A DNA stretch of 64,000 nt from Rhizobium sp. Root1220 (GCF_001426265.1 NZ_LMDG01000003.1:114370-178369); one strand, 5' to 3'; numbered from the stretch's first letter, positions 54,925 to 63,690 are shown. Made by a program: numbers and translations. Notes: generated by a model from the letters alone, not told the origin.

Positions 54925-57072
54925 CTAGACAGTTGCAACCCCAATTGTACTGGCCGTGGGTGTGCCACTGTTTGGCGTCCAGCTATATGTAGCGCTGCTG
55001 GCGACGTTCTGGAAAAGCGACGCGGTTGTGTTGCCTGTCGCTGTGACGCCCACACGTCGGTTTCTGCTGCCCGTGTCATCGTAGTAGCCATATGTACTGT
55101 TGTTGATAGAGTAGCCGCCCAACACCTGGCAGTCAGAGCAGCCGGTCATGATGCAGCCGGCCCCAGTGTTATTGTCGGCCTCCAGTCCGTCGAGGATAAC
55201 GAACGAGCAGGACGTCATTGCAATACCATGAGCACTGGCCGCTGCGTTTGTCACGCCCTTGCCTCCGACAACCTTCATCTTGCCGAAATTGCTCTTCGAA
55301 ACGCTTGTCAGAGCAATAGCCGGCCCAAGGTTTGAGTAGGCCTGCACCTCGTCGAGTTCGACGTTGAAGACGTTGCTCATTTGAATGCCTGGGCCGCAGG
55401 TGCTGTCGATAAGGACACGGTTCCCATAGATCGAACCACGACCGCCGACTACGCCATCAATGATAAGCCCGACTGCCGTAGCCTGATATGGAAGGTTAGT
55501 AGGAGCCCCGGGCACATCCCCGACCACATCGAAGCAAAAGAATTCAAGGCCGAGCATGTCGCCGAAATACGCGCTGTTCCACGTTACAGTCGGTCGGCCA
55601 GCAGGAGCGTTGTAACCGTTGTTTATTCGGAACTCCCGCCAGCGGAAAAAGCCACGGCTTCGGTTCGAAAACACCTGTCGGCCGCGGGTGTAGAAGCACT
55701 CGCAATCCTCGAACGCAAAGTCGACCACGAAGTTGGAGGCGTGCGTCTCCTCCTTGTAGGCAAAGCCGCAGTCACGGAAAATCAGGCGCCGAGCGCGCAA
55801 CCCAGACACGATGCCCGCCGAGGTATTGATCAGGATAGCGCCGGCCGTGTTGGCTGCTGCTGCCCCGTCAAAGATGAAGTTCTCGATGTGGGCGTAGTTT
55901 TGAGCAACGGATGCAGGCAGCACCTTGATGGCATAGGTCGAAGCCGCCTTGAGCTTCCACAGAGTGCGAACCTCTGCCTTGAGGATGTGCCCGAGCGACG
56001 GATTGATATCGACGCCATCGGCTACAAAGCCCGTCGACGTATAAGGAACAATCGCGATCCCGAGAACGGCAATAGCTCCCTTGAGCGCATTGCTGTCATC
56101 CGTCGTACCATCCAAAGCCGCACCGAACGCGCGCACTGTCGGATAGGTAGGACCGTATACACGCTCCCAATAGAAGCTCGCGGTGTTGCTGACGACATAA
56201 ATGCCTTCCTGCGTATCGGTCACAGGTGGAGAGCCAGCACGAAGTTTGAAGACACCTTCGCGTCCGCTCTCGGCCAGGTAGACTGGGCGGTCGATAGAAG
56301 TGGTCAGAGCCTTGAGCGCTGTGCGTGTCAGTGCAACAATCGACAAGAGGTTTTGATCGTAACCAGTCTCGGCGGCATTGATCGTTAAACCTTTGCCTTT
56401 GTTGCCGCTGCCTATCGCTGGCAAATTGATGCTTGCCGCACTAGCCGCAGCCGCGGCCGCAGCCGCCTCGGCCGCAGCAACAATGGCACTCGAAACTTGA
56501 TCGCTAATGAGACGAAACGTTGAGCCCGACACGTAACCGAACAGAAGCATCCCAGCGGCAAGCCCAGCGGAGACGATATCGTTGCCGGAATTGCTTTTGA
56601 TGGTGAGCGCAGAACCGCCATTGAAAGAGACCGTGACCGGCGAAGCGGTGTTGGCCTCAAACACGTTCAGGATAACGAGTGCAGAGCCCGACACCGGCAG
56701 CGAAGTGGTCACCTGCAAGGCGTTTGGCGTGCCAGCGCCTGCATCAGTTCCGATGATGAAGCTGAACGGCAAATCGCTGCGGCGCGTCCACGAGCCAACC
56801 CCGATTCCGCCAACCTTGCCATAAACGCCGTTGTTGGCTGCGGTCGCGTCGCCGACAACCCACGCCATGCTATTGGCAGCCTTTGTCAGATCCGCGTTAA
56901 GGAGCGCGAGGGACGAGTAGATCAGTCCGCCATTGGAGGTGAAGGCCGAGATGATGGATTCGTATCCTGACAGCAGGGCGCGGACTTCGGCCTTTTTGAC
57001 CTTGGCGTTGCCTGATGATGGAATGCCATCTGTGATGTAATCTCGATAGACTTGATTGGCTGAGGAGGCCAT
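54925..57072 (-). CDS. Phage tailspike/tail fibre protein with beta-helix domain
   Basis: 715 aa. The N-terminal part (VYRDYITDGIPSSGNAKVKK, GLIYSSLALLNADLTKAANS) is the virion-anchoring type seen in rhizobial phages. A short Ala-rich coiled segment lies near residue 200. VRAFGAALDGTTDDSNALKG opens a pectate-lyase-like right-handed beta-helix with short N/G-rich turns (LDGLEADNNTGAGCIMTGCS). Such spikes bind or cut surface polysaccharide. RBS AAAGGA precedes ATG (complement of 57070-57072), and a terminator hairpin lies just upstream. Confidence 0.9.
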   Translation of the reverse strand: MASSANQVYRDYITDGIPSSGNAKVKKAEVRALLSGYESIISAFTSNGGLIYSSLALLNADLTKAANSMAWVVGDATAANNGVYGKVGGIGVGSWTRRSDLPFSFIIGTDAGAGTPNALQVTTSLPVSGSALVILNVFEANTASPVTVSFNGGSALTIKSNSGNDIVSAGLAAGMLLFGYVSGSTFRLISDQVSSAIVAAAEAAAAAAAASAASINLPAIGSGNKGKGLTINAAETGYDQNLLSIVALTRTALKALTTSIDRPVYLAESGREGVFKLRAGSPPVTDTQEGIYVVSNTASFYWERVYGPTYPTVRAFGAALDGTTDDSNALKGAIAVLGIAIVPYTSTGFVADGVDINPSLGHILKAEVRTLWKLKAASTYAIKVLPASVAQNYAHIENFIFDGAAAANTAGAILINTSAGIVSGLRARRLIFRDCGFAYKEETHASNFVVDFAFEDCECFYTRGRQVFSNRSRGFFRWREFRINNGYNAPAGRPTVTWNSAYFGDMLGLEFFCFDVVGDVPGAPTNLPYQATAVGLIIDGVVGGRGSIYGNRVLIDSTCGPGIQMSNVFNVELDEVQAYSNLGPAIALTSVSKSNFGKMKVVGGKGVTNAAASAHGIAMTSCSFVILDGLEADNNTGAGCIMTGCSDCQVLGGYSINNSTYGYYDDTGSRNRRVGVTATGNTTASLFQNVASSATYSWTPNSGTPTASTIGVATV

Positions 57073-57084
57073 AGGATTCCTTTG

Positions 57085-57112
57085 AGCAAAGAAAAGCCCG
57101 CAGAAGCGGGCT
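57085..57112 (-). terminator. Terminator between the leader ORFs and the tailspike
   Basis: On the minus strand AGCCCGC (complement of 57106-57112) pairs with GCGGGCT (complement of 57095-57101) across a TTCT loop and is followed by TTTTCTTT. It lies only about 13 nt before the tailspike ATG, so it could attenuate tailspike expression. Confidence 0.7.
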
Positions 57113-57140
57113 GAATTGAACGGTGTAGGCGGGGAGGGCG

Positions 57141-57278
57141 CTAGTCGTCGAAGTCGGCGCCGTCATCAAAGGTCGATCCGTCGTCGAAAGTCGTCCGAGA
57201 CGGATCGATTGGCTCGCCGATTTCGTCGGGCGAGGTAACAGGGGATCGTTCGCCCGTCAGTGCGTTCGTTGTGGTCAT
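57141..57278 (-). CDS. Small acidic protein, 45 aa
   Basis: AAAGGG sits 8-9 nt before ATG (complement of 57276-57278). The protein starts MTTTNALTGERSPVTSPDEI and ends in an acidic repeat (TTFDDGSTFDDGADFDD), a FDDG motif three times. No family recognised. It lies just upstream of the tailspike on the same strand. Confidence 0.5.
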   Translation of the reverse strand: MTTTNALTGERSPVTSPDEIGEPIDPSRTTFDDGSTFDDGADFDD

Positions 57279-57370
57279 TGATTTTTCCCTTTGATTTAAA
57301 CGGCGAAGAGGCTGAGGTCGGCCCCGCACGGGATCGAGCGCCCGCATGGTGTGGTCATTGATTTTTCCTT
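57269..57370 (-). repeat. Duplicated translation-initiation segment
   Basis: GTGGTCATTGATTTTTCC occurs at 57271-57288 and again at 57351-57368 (plus-strand reading). Each copy carries a ribosome binding site, ATG and the codons for MTT on the minus strand. Confidence 0.85.
57296..57358 (-). CDS. Possible 20-aa leader peptide
   Basis: The frame MTTPCGRSIPCGADLSLFAV begins at ATG (complement of 57356-57358) with AAAAAGGAAAAATCA before it, the same start context as the 45-aa gene 80 bp downstream. It may be a duplicated, truncated copy or a leader. Confidence 0.35.
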   Translation of the reverse strand: MTTPCGRSIPCGADLSLFAV

Positions 57371-57496
57371 TTTGGATTACCGGGACTTCGCGATGCGTCG
57401 CTCGCCGGATGCTGGCAGTGTTACGCGCGGAAACCATCGTTGATAAGACAATGCTAAAATGTCGGTTATGCTGCTCGTCCAACGGGGGGGGACGGT

Positions 57497-57622
57497 ATGA
57501 ACCCAGTAAGGAATAACGCGCCACAACGGTCGTCGGCGAGTGAATGGATTGGCGGCGTATTGGTGCTCACGTTGCCGCTGGCGATTTTTGCCGTTGCATT
57601 GGGTTGCTCGTTATTCATCTAA
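57497..57622 (+). CDS. Putative 41-aa single-span membrane protein
   Basis: ATG 57497 follows a G-rich GGGGGGGGA sequence. The protein has a polar N-terminus (MNPVRNNAPQRSSASEW) and one membrane helix (IGGVLVLTLPLAIFAVALG) ending CSLFI. Short single-span proteins are common phage products (holin-like or exclusion proteins), but nothing here identifies the role. Confidence 0.5.
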   Translation: MNPVRNNAPQRSSASEWIGGVLVLTLPLAIFAVALGCSLFI

Positions 57623-57789
57623 TGAAACAGATCAGGGCTTGGGCGTCGCCGCTTGCTGATTAACTCAACGATGGAGGCGGTGCGTGCGCTACTGCTCGGC
57701 GAGGTCGGTTGCCATTCGTTCGATCTCGCTCTATTTATTAGTGTATGGGGATGCAGCAACGACGAATGTTCTGCAAAGAGGAAGTGGCT

Positions 57790-57993
57790 ATGGTGCTTGC
57801 CGAGCGGCAGACGCCAAATCACGTCCTGCATCTGCTACTTACCATCGTCACTGGCGGGGCCTGGATTATCGTGTGGATCATCCTGACGCTGTCAGTTGGC
57901 CCGTATAGGTGCCCGAATTGCGGCGCGAAAACTCTTGGCTATGTGCCCAAAAGGTATAGGGAAGCCCTAAAGAAGCGCCACGCGCTTACGTAG
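57790..57993 (+). CDS. Small membrane protein with zinc-ribbon-like Cys pair, 67 aa
   Basis: ATG 57790 after GAGGAAGT. MVLAERQTPNHVLHLLLTIV begins a helix that continues TGGAWIIVWIILTLSV. After the membrane segment comes CPNCG and a basic tail (KTLGYVPKRYREALKKRH). The form (hydrophobic span plus CxxC) resembles small phage-borne membrane proteins thought to act in superinfection immunity. The function here is inferred only from that likeness. Confidence 0.6.
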   Translation: MVLAERQTPNHVLHLLLTIVTGGAWIIVWIILTLSVGPYRCPNCGAKTLGYVPKRYREALKKRHALT

Positions 57994-58028
57994 CCGCCTC
58001 AACAGAGAGTCGCCCATGGACATGGGCC

Positions 58029-58526
58029 CTACTTCAGCGGGATGCCACGAGCCCGCATTGCGGCTTCCATCTTGGCCAACTGAGAATGTCGGGTGCCCGC
58101 AATCGCTGCGCTCGTAGCCTTGCCATAGGCGCCCCAAAGAACAAGGGACAACTCGAAGAGAGTGGCTTGGGTGATGAGGCGGCGGGGCACATCCTCCCTG
58201 TCGTCCCATTCCTCCACCTGCGAACTGAAGCCCACCGAAACTTCGTTGACTGTTCCGCTTCCGACTGTTGCGATCGCTTCCTGCCCGAGTGGGCCATCGT
58301 TTGGCTTGAGCGAATACCAAAGCCCAACACTGTCTGAGAGAACGCGCAGACTGCCGTTGCTCACGCGGCCCAGAGGGCGGGTGGAGTCATGTCCCCACAG
58401 TGCCACCACGTCGGGCCGATCAACTAGCGACTTGTCGAAAGCGCCCTTTGCGAAGCGCTCCTCGAACAGCCCACCGATAACGGCGGGCTGGTTCCATTGA
58501 ATGGCGTAACCGCTGATGTCAGCCAC
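58029..58526 (-). CDS. HK97-family prohead protease
   Basis: 165 aa from GTG (complement of 58524-58526), which overlaps the preceding stop and follows GAAGGA; the longer ATG frame is a shadow. Features: ISGYAIQWNQPAVIGGLFEE, GAFDKSL, catalytic His in VALWGHDSTRPLGRV, and the Ser in TVNEVSVGF. The C-terminal half is short. These proteases cleave scaffold and capsid precursors. The expected next gene, a major capsid protein, is absent; the downstream neighbours are small unknown genes and the tailspike. Confidence 0.88.
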   Translation of the reverse strand: MADISGYAIQWNQPAVIGGLFEERFAKGAFDKSLVDRPDVVALWGHDSTRPLGRVSNGSLRVLSDSVGLWYSLKPNDGPLGQEAIATVGSGTVNEVSVGFSSQVEEWDDREDVPRRLITQATLFELSLVLWGAYGKATSAAIAGTRHSQLAKMEAAMRARGIPLK

Positions 58527-58710
58527 GGCCCGCGTCCTTCGTGCGTTTTTCGCGCTTGGCAAGCGTCAGGCGCCTGGCGATAGTCTCGGCCGAGTCCGAG
58601 CGGTTGGCGTGAGTTGTGTCTCCGGGTAGTTTGACGCTGCGGGCTGACTTCCGCCCGCGGGCGTCAGCTTTTTCGTATTCGCGGCGTTCGTTTGCTTTTT
58701 CAATTGACAT
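58519..58710 (-). CDS. Small basic phage protein, 63 aa
   Basis: Starts MSIEKANERREYEKADARGR. Very rich in Arg, Lys and Glu, probably helical or disordered, with ETIARRLTLAKREKRTKD at the end. It overlaps the protease gene at its 3' end and the 185-aa gene at its 5' end, as in tightly packed phage operons. No family. Confidence 0.6.
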   Translation of the reverse strand: MSIEKANERREYEKADARGRKSARSVKLPGDTTHANRSDSAETIARRLTLAKREKRTKDAGRG

Positions 58711-59257
58711 GGTAGCCAGCCTCCGTCGCTTCGCGAAGCCAACGGTGAACGTGGCCGTCGCGCGGATCGCCTAAAAAGTTGGGCTGCAATGGCGTGAGGC
58801 TGGTCCAAGAAATGTCTTCGATGTTCAACTCAGTGACCAGATCGTCGTAGGCAGACCGCGCTGCCGCTGCAGCTTTCAGCGCCGATGCAAGGTCGGCGAC
58901 CCGCCGCGCGTATTCCGGCCTCACAATTGAGCATACCGATGCGCTTGCCTTGCCGCGTGCCGCGAGCAATCGTTGCCGGACGATCTCGAGTGCTGTATCG
59001 ACGTCGGTCTCGCTCGCGATTACTTCCCTCAGCCGAGCGCGCCACGACGAAGTACTATCGGCGCCTTCTCCGAGAAGCTCAGCGACACCCGGTCGGAAAG
59101 CGGGCGCCGGCGCGTCATTGATGCTTTGCGCAAGCTCACGGTGTTCCCTCGCGAGATCGGCCTGCTTTTCGAGCAATAGCGAGCGCCGGTCGACAAGATC
59201 TTTGTAGACTGGATCGATGGTAAGTGGCGGTACTTCGAATCGTTCAGACTTCTTCAA
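58700..59257 (-). CDS. Hypothetical phage protein, 185 aa
   Basis: Starts MKKSERFEVPPLTIDPVYKD. The central part is a long coiled coil (LVDRRSLLLEKQADLAREHR and ARRVADLASALKAAAAARSA). The C-terminus (LTPLQPNFLGDPRDGHVHRW) has aromatic and His residues. No family recognised. It is part of the minus-strand operon 59856 to 58029, with 4-bp and 11-bp overlaps to its neighbours. Confidence 0.65.
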   Translation of the reverse strand: MKKSERFEVPPLTIDPVYKDLVDRRSLLLEKQADLAREHRELAQSINDAPAPAFRPGVAELLGEGADSTSSWRARLREVIASETDVDTALEIVRQRLLAARGKASASVCSIVRPEYARRVADLASALKAAAAARSAYDDLVTELNIEDISWTSLTPLQPNFLGDPRDGHVHRWLREATEAGYHVN

Positions 59258-59856
59258 GCGAATAACTCCTTAAATACGGCGGCAAATGCTGTGCCTGGAA
59301 TGGTGACTGATTTGCGCTGCCGGCTGTCTGCCCAGTGCGACGCTAGAGCGCCGGTTTCGCGGAAGCGCTGAACCGTGCCGTCCGACCAGCGGATGGCGAT
59401 CTCTGGCCAAGTGGCCACGACCTCGATCGCCATGGAGGAAAGCGCGTCACCCTCAGCGGCAAGCTCGGCGAAAGCCGTAAGAGCCTCTCGCGCAGTGCGT
59501 GGGACAGTGGCTGGGGCGCCAGTGACGTCTGCGCCTCCTGGCGTAAGCGCCGAGTAGGATTCGACAGCCTCCGCTGCCTTGGCCAGCGTTGCATCAGAAG
59601 CCAGCGCAATGATGAGAGTGAGGAGGTCGTGGTGATCGACGTCAGGCGGAACACCGGGGGCGCCTGCGGGCATAAGTTCCGCTTCACGAAGACGGCGCGC
59701 CAGTTGTCGGACTCGCGGCTCCGGAAAGCCGAGGCAGCGCGCTATGGCTGCTGTAGCGGTTGGTAGATTGGACACGCGAAATCCTTCCGTGATTGGCGCG
59801 TTTTGCGGTTGATGAGGCAAAAAATAAGCGGCCGAAGCCGCTAGTGTGTCGGTCAA
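59254..59856 (-). CDS. Hypothetical phage protein with N-terminal HTH-like region, 200 aa
   Basis: Starts MTDTLAASAAYFLPHQPQNA. Residues 33-60 (TATAAIARCLGFPEPRVRQL then ARRLREAELMP) look like a DNA-binding helix-turn-helix, followed by VPPDVDHHDLLTLIIALASD and a beta segment (PEIAIRWSDGTVQRF). The combination suggests a regulator or small-terminase-like protein in the head operon, but no family is certain. Overlaps the 185-aa gene by 4 bp (ATGA). Confidence 0.65.
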   Translation of the reverse strand: MTDTLAASAAYFLPHQPQNAPITEGFRVSNLPTATAAIARCLGFPEPRVRQLARRLREAELMPAGAPGVPPDVDHHDLLTLIIALASDATLAKAAEAVESYSALTPGGADVTGAPATVPRTAREALTAFAELAAEGDALSSMAIEVVATWPEIAIRWSDGTVQRFRETGALASHWADSRQRKSVTIPGTAFAAVFKELFA

Positions 59857-60134
59857 GCGAGCCGCGCCGAAGCGCGCTCGAGCCCGAAAGCCCTCGTCCC
59901 ACCCGAGGACAAGAGCGATTCCCGCCGGCAGTACATCCGTGCTCGACTGGAGAGTTCTTCGCGCGCTTACATCTGCCCGGATACGGGAAGGCAGATGCTT
60001 GACCTTGTCGAAGGGCGCGCGCGAAACTTAGGATAAAAAAGCCCGACGCAGAACTGCGGTGCGGCGGGCGAAACGAATGGGGTCGCCGAAGCTACCCTCA
60101 TATTCAAGTGGTCCGAAAATCGGCCGAAGTGGTA

Positions 60135-61517
60135 CTACGCTGCAATTTTTTCTGAGAGGCGCGTGAGAATATCCTCCACGACCTTGCGGCCCATGCGATG
60201 TGCCGATGATTCCGCATATCCTCGCGCCAGTCCGATGGTGCGAAAGGATGCATCCGTGAGGATGGCATCAATCACCGCCAGGTCGTCGGCATCGAATCCT
60301 GCGGACCCAAGCTGCTCAGCCCGTTCCATCTCTGAAAGTACGTCGTGCATGGGTGCACTGGCTTTGCCTTCTCCAGTGCCAATAGTCTCGGCAATACCGG
60401 CGAGCCGGCCGTAGTCTTTCGCAGGTCCGTCTGGCAACTTCTTCACAGCGGGCATGACGGGGGTGTTCGCCACGGCCTTGGCAAGCTCGTTGTCATTGGC
60501 GATTGCGCGAGCCGTGCGGGGAGGCGTTGCAATAGAGCCTGGTGCGTCCGGCCGCTGACTCGAAATGTACCGCTCACGGCCAGCGAGGCGGATATAGCTC
60601 CGGTTCTCCTCCGGCTGCGCCGCAATATGCTTTGCGGTTTCGGACTCATCGTCGATAACGGCTTCACTGGCCCGGTTGGCTTTGTAGTCCGGCCTGCGCT
60701 TCCGGCCTGTGTCGTCGCCATAGGCAATCAACTCGCCATTGAGGAAGATGAGGCCAGTGAGCTTTCGCTTGCCATCAGTCGGGCCAATACGGTGCCATCC
60801 TTTGTCGAGTTCGCGGACGCCGGATGCCATGCCAGCCTGGTGTGCCCTCAAAAGCATGGGGACGGACGGCGTGATGCACCCCTGATTATGGACGCGCTCG
60901 TGTCCCTTGCCGGAGTTCCCCGGTTGGCCTTCATCATTGCTAGGCTCGTTGTCGTTCGCGGCGACGACTGGCGGACGCATAAGTTCTGTCACCTGCCGCA
61001 ATGTAGCGACCAGCGGCGACTTCTCCTTGACCAGCGCCCTTTCGATGCGATTGCCCTCGCTGCCGTAGTCGAGCGCAAAGCCAGCAGCATCACGCTCGGC
61101 CCGCCATTCGGCACTAGGGCCATCGTTGGTCATGTGCACGACGTTACGCCCACTGGGAACGCTCGAGCGATAAACGGCTTCGCACGGTGAGTGAGCCCAC
61201 CGGCCACCAGAGATGGATTTTGGAAAGCGGCAGATAAGGCCGCTCAGCCAAAACTCGTCCTCGGGCTTCTTCCAACGTGCAGCTGATGGACGGGCGGGAA
61301 CGCTGCTAAGATGCTCACAAGCAAGCATACGAGCTTCGTTGGCTGACGTTCTCAAATCTGGCCGTATTGTGAATAGTTCGGCCCAGGTAAGAACACGACT
61401 GGAATAGTCGCCGTACGCGGCAAGGCCTTTAGCGATGAGGAGATATTTCTTTATCGTTCTCTTGGACGTGTAAAGGCGATAGCCAGGCGCGGGCTCGGCA
61501 GCACGGTTGAATGCCAT
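60135..61517 (-). CDS. Hypothetical phage protein, 460 aa
   Basis: Starts MAFNRAAEPAPGYRLYTSKR. Residues 1-110 are a compact basic domain with Cys (LICRFPKSISGGRWAHSPCE). The middle is low-complexity and polar. The C-terminal 60 residues (DADDLAVIDAILTDASFRTI, GLARGYAESSAHRMGRKVVE) resemble a helix-turn-helix of the kind in sigma-like or phage regulatory proteins. No known family identified. It is separated by about 280 bp from the head-gene operon downstream. An operator-like inverted repeat lies about 100 bp upstream. Confidence 0.65.
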   Translation of the reverse strand: MAFNRAAEPAPGYRLYTSKRTIKKYLLIAKGLAAYGDYSSRVLTWAELFTIRPDLRTSANEARMLACEHLSSVPARPSAARWKKPEDEFWLSGLICRFPKSISGGRWAHSPCEAVYRSSVPSGRNVVHMTNDGPSAEWRAERDAAGFALDYGSEGNRIERALVKEKSPLVATLRQVTELMRPPVVAANDNEPSNDEGQPGNSGKGHERVHNQGCITPSVPMLLRAHQAGMASGVRELDKGWHRIGPTDGKRKLTGLIFLNGELIAYGDDTGRKRRPDYKANRASEAVIDDESETAKHIAAQPEENRSYIRLAGRERYISSQRPDAPGSIATPPRTARAIANDNELAKAVANTPVMPAVKKLPDGPAKDYGRLAGIAETIGTGEGKASAPMHDVLSEMERAEQLGSAGFDADDLAVIDAILTDASFRTIGLARGYAESSAHRMGRKVVEDILTRLSEKIAA

Positions 61518-61619
61518 GTTGATGCAGTTCCTTCGAGGAGGAGACTTGTTCCGGCCGCTTAGCGGCTCTTGTCTGCTATGGCCGCGATGCGGCTGGGCTC
61601 GTTGGCCCGCACATAAATA

Positions 61620-61643
61620 TAGTGTTCAAAATGCAAAACACTA
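61620..61643. promoter_or_regulatory. Operator-like inverted repeat in a divergent promoter region
   Basis: TAGTGTT (61620-61626) and AACACTA (61637-61643), 10-bp spacer, in the 356-bp divergent region between the 460-aa gene and the plus-strand cargo gene. Confidence 0.5.
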
Positions 61644-61873
61644 AATCGTCTCTACCATTAAGTTAAAAAGCCCGAAAATCGTCAAGACTTTGTTTTTGGA
61701 GACCGTGATTTTGATTGCGCACCAGGGAACTCCAGATTGCGAATTTTGCGGACGCGAAAAATTCATACCAGGCCGGTCCGGTGGACGAGAGCGGCAGAGA
61801 TCCGACTAGCCCCTGCTGGATAGAGTTTGACTCCTGTGCGTGCTACTTTGGCGATCATGGGGGATGGCTGGAC

Positions 61874-63304
61874 ATGACGCAGAACATAACGAAAGTGGTG
61901 CGCAGCGTTTACAAGGTTTCCGAAAAGGAGGCCTTAGGTGTAGTCGAGTCTGTTTCGTTTGAATCTAGTGATGCGGGCTCCGGAAAGAGCGCGACAGATC
62001 ACGATGTGATCAAGAACCCCAACCGCTTCACACGGCGACATATGATTTTTGGCGGGCTGGGCACGGTCGGGTTGGCCGGGCTGGCGCTTATGAAGGATGC
62101 CGTCAGAGACGCAGTCGTATCAACGATCAGCGAGTATGCCACCGATGCAGTGGCTCCCTTTATTGACGACAAGTCATTTTCGTTCGATCCGAAATTCATA
62201 TCGTTCCTACACGCCAACAGGCAACACGCAGACCTTCTTTCAATCGTTCCGGGGAGACTACAAGACGAGGAGAAGGAAACGGTTGGCTACCTCGATACAT
62301 TCAGGCGGGGACACTACCTGAATGTAAACCAGGCGATCAGAATTAGGGACATGCTTCGTCAAGCTGACGATCCGTCCACCAGGCTTATACTTGCCGACCT
62401 CTTGACGAGTCAGCTTTTGAGGAGTGGGGCGGCGGCGGAGAGCAAACGGATATTCAAAGTCGTGAAACCCCTTGAATTAAATGGCCCGGACGAGCGGCTT
62501 GTTTATGTAGAGAAAGCTCTCAGTCAGCAGTACACATCCCTCCCATACGACCTGGCTCTTTCACCAGATAAGTGGGGAATGGAATTTGCAATCGAATTCG
62601 CGCAATTCCTGAATCTATCGGATGTCGGAATCGATGTTACCCCCCATCAGCGCCGGTTCAAAATTAGCGTTGCACGGGAGATTACGATTCCAACAACTGG
62701 ACCCATGTCGGGCATAAAGGGCTTTTATGTTATCCAGATACTTCTCCTCTACTGGAGCGCCAACCTGCCTGGAAGCGATCTTCGACATGCTGCGGAGATT
62801 CATATGTCCGCTCTCCAGCAACACGTTAAGATTGGAGGGCTGCAGCGTGCCGTTTGGAACCTGTCGTTCACCATCGGGCTGCAATTCCACCGACGGGGAT
62901 TGGCATCCGGAAATAGCTTCAAGGAATTTGCATTACGCGACATGTTCTTCGACATTTGCGTCAATAGGCGCCAGAACTTTTGGCCGCATTTCACAAATCG
63001 CCTAAGTAATGATCACCTTACCGCGGATGATCCAGCTGCACTCTGCATGGCTATCACTATTGCCAGTGACCCTTCAACAGGGCTCCGAGAGCGCTACAAG
63101 AAGATTGCCAGCCCAAGATACCTTTTGTCGTTTCGTGAGGCCGTCAAGTCAGTCGCTATTCGCCGCGCGATTGACCAAGCGCGCAAACGCGCCGGTTACG
63201 GGATAACCGATGAAGAGAGTATCGCAATCTACGGGGCCGATGATGGCTCGCTCGGAATTTATCTTCCCCCGCTCGGTGATATCCGTTCAAACATCGTGCT
63301 TTGA
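61874..63304 (+). CDS. Unknown cargo protein with internal membrane/Tat-like segment, 476 aa
   Basis: The start is taken at ATG 61874 (MTQNITKVVRSVYKVSEKEA); the upstream in-frame ATG at 61715 would add 53 Cys-rich residues. Residues 55-82 (NRFTRRHMIFGGLGTVGLAG) form an RR-preceded hydrophobic stretch like a Tat signal or single membrane anchor. The remaining 390 residues are mostly helical (NVNQAIRIRDMLRQADDPST, YKKIASPRYLLSFREAVKSV). Lower GC than its neighbours and orientation opposite to the phage late genes mark it as inserted cargo. It occupies the place of a large terminase. Function unknown. Confidence 0.7.
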   Translation: MTQNITKVVRSVYKVSEKEALGVVESVSFESSDAGSGKSATDHDVIKNPNRFTRRHMIFGGLGTVGLAGLALMKDAVRDAVVSTISEYATDAVAPFIDDKSFSFDPKFISFLHANRQHADLLSIVPGRLQDEEKETVGYLDTFRRGHYLNVNQAIRIRDMLRQADDPSTRLILADLLTSQLLRSGAAAESKRIFKVVKPLELNGPDERLVYVEKALSQQYTSLPYDLALSPDKWGMEFAIEFAQFLNLSDVGIDVTPHQRRFKISVAREITIPTTGPMSGIKGFYVIQILLLYWSANLPGSDLRHAAEIHMSALQQHVKIGGLQRAVWNLSFTIGLQFHRRGLASGNSFKEFALRDMFFDICVNRRQNFWPHFTNRLSNDHLTADDPAALCMAITIASDPSTGLRERYKKIASPRYLLSFREAVKSVAIRRAIDQARKRAGYGITDEESIAIYGADDGSLGIYLPPLGDIRSNIVL

Positions 63305-63676
63305 GATTGTCGACCGATCCGGCGCGGACAGGGTCGGTAGCGATCTGTGTGCCCCCATGCACCCATCCTGAAAACCTGCGGCGTCGTGCGTTGTGCTCCC
63401 CCGCCGCTCCCTACCGGGCGATGTCGATCCTTCGCGATGCACCCCCCATTTCGCCCGAGAGTGAACGTAGGGCGCGGCGGCGATCGCCATGCGCGCCCGC
63501 ATTTGGGCGTCTTCACTCTCGTCGTTCATCACAGCGAGCATGTACTCGAGGGGCGAAACTTTAGATTTTCTCGCTGCAGTCTTTATGTCTGCTGGCGTTG
63601 CCGCAAGGGCTTTTGCCTTGGTGTACTTAGTGCCCTTCATTGGACCTGAGACGGCCCTAGCGCCACCTCTTGCCAT
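63287..63676 (-). CDS. TerS-like phage protein, probably altered at its C-terminus
   Basis: Starts MARGGARAVSGPMKGTKYTK after GGAG. Residues 35-75 (KVSPLEYMLAVMNDESEDAQ then MRARMAIAAAPYVHSRAK) match a short helical pattern common in small-terminase-type or TerS-adjacent proteins of alphaproteobacterial phages. After residue 75 the sequence becomes low in pattern (REGSTSPGRERRGSTTHDAA), suggesting a frameshift or junction where the cargo gene was inserted. Its 3' end overlaps the cargo gene by 18 bp, tail to tail. Confidence 0.6.
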   Translation of the reverse strand: MARGGARAVSGPMKGTKYTKAKALAATPADIKTAARKSKVSPLEYMLAVMNDESEDAQMRARMAIAAAPYVHSRAKWGVHREGSTSPGRERRGSTTHDAAGFQDGCMGAHRSLPTLSAPDRSTISKHDV

Positions 63677-63690
63677 AGTGGAGACTCCGT

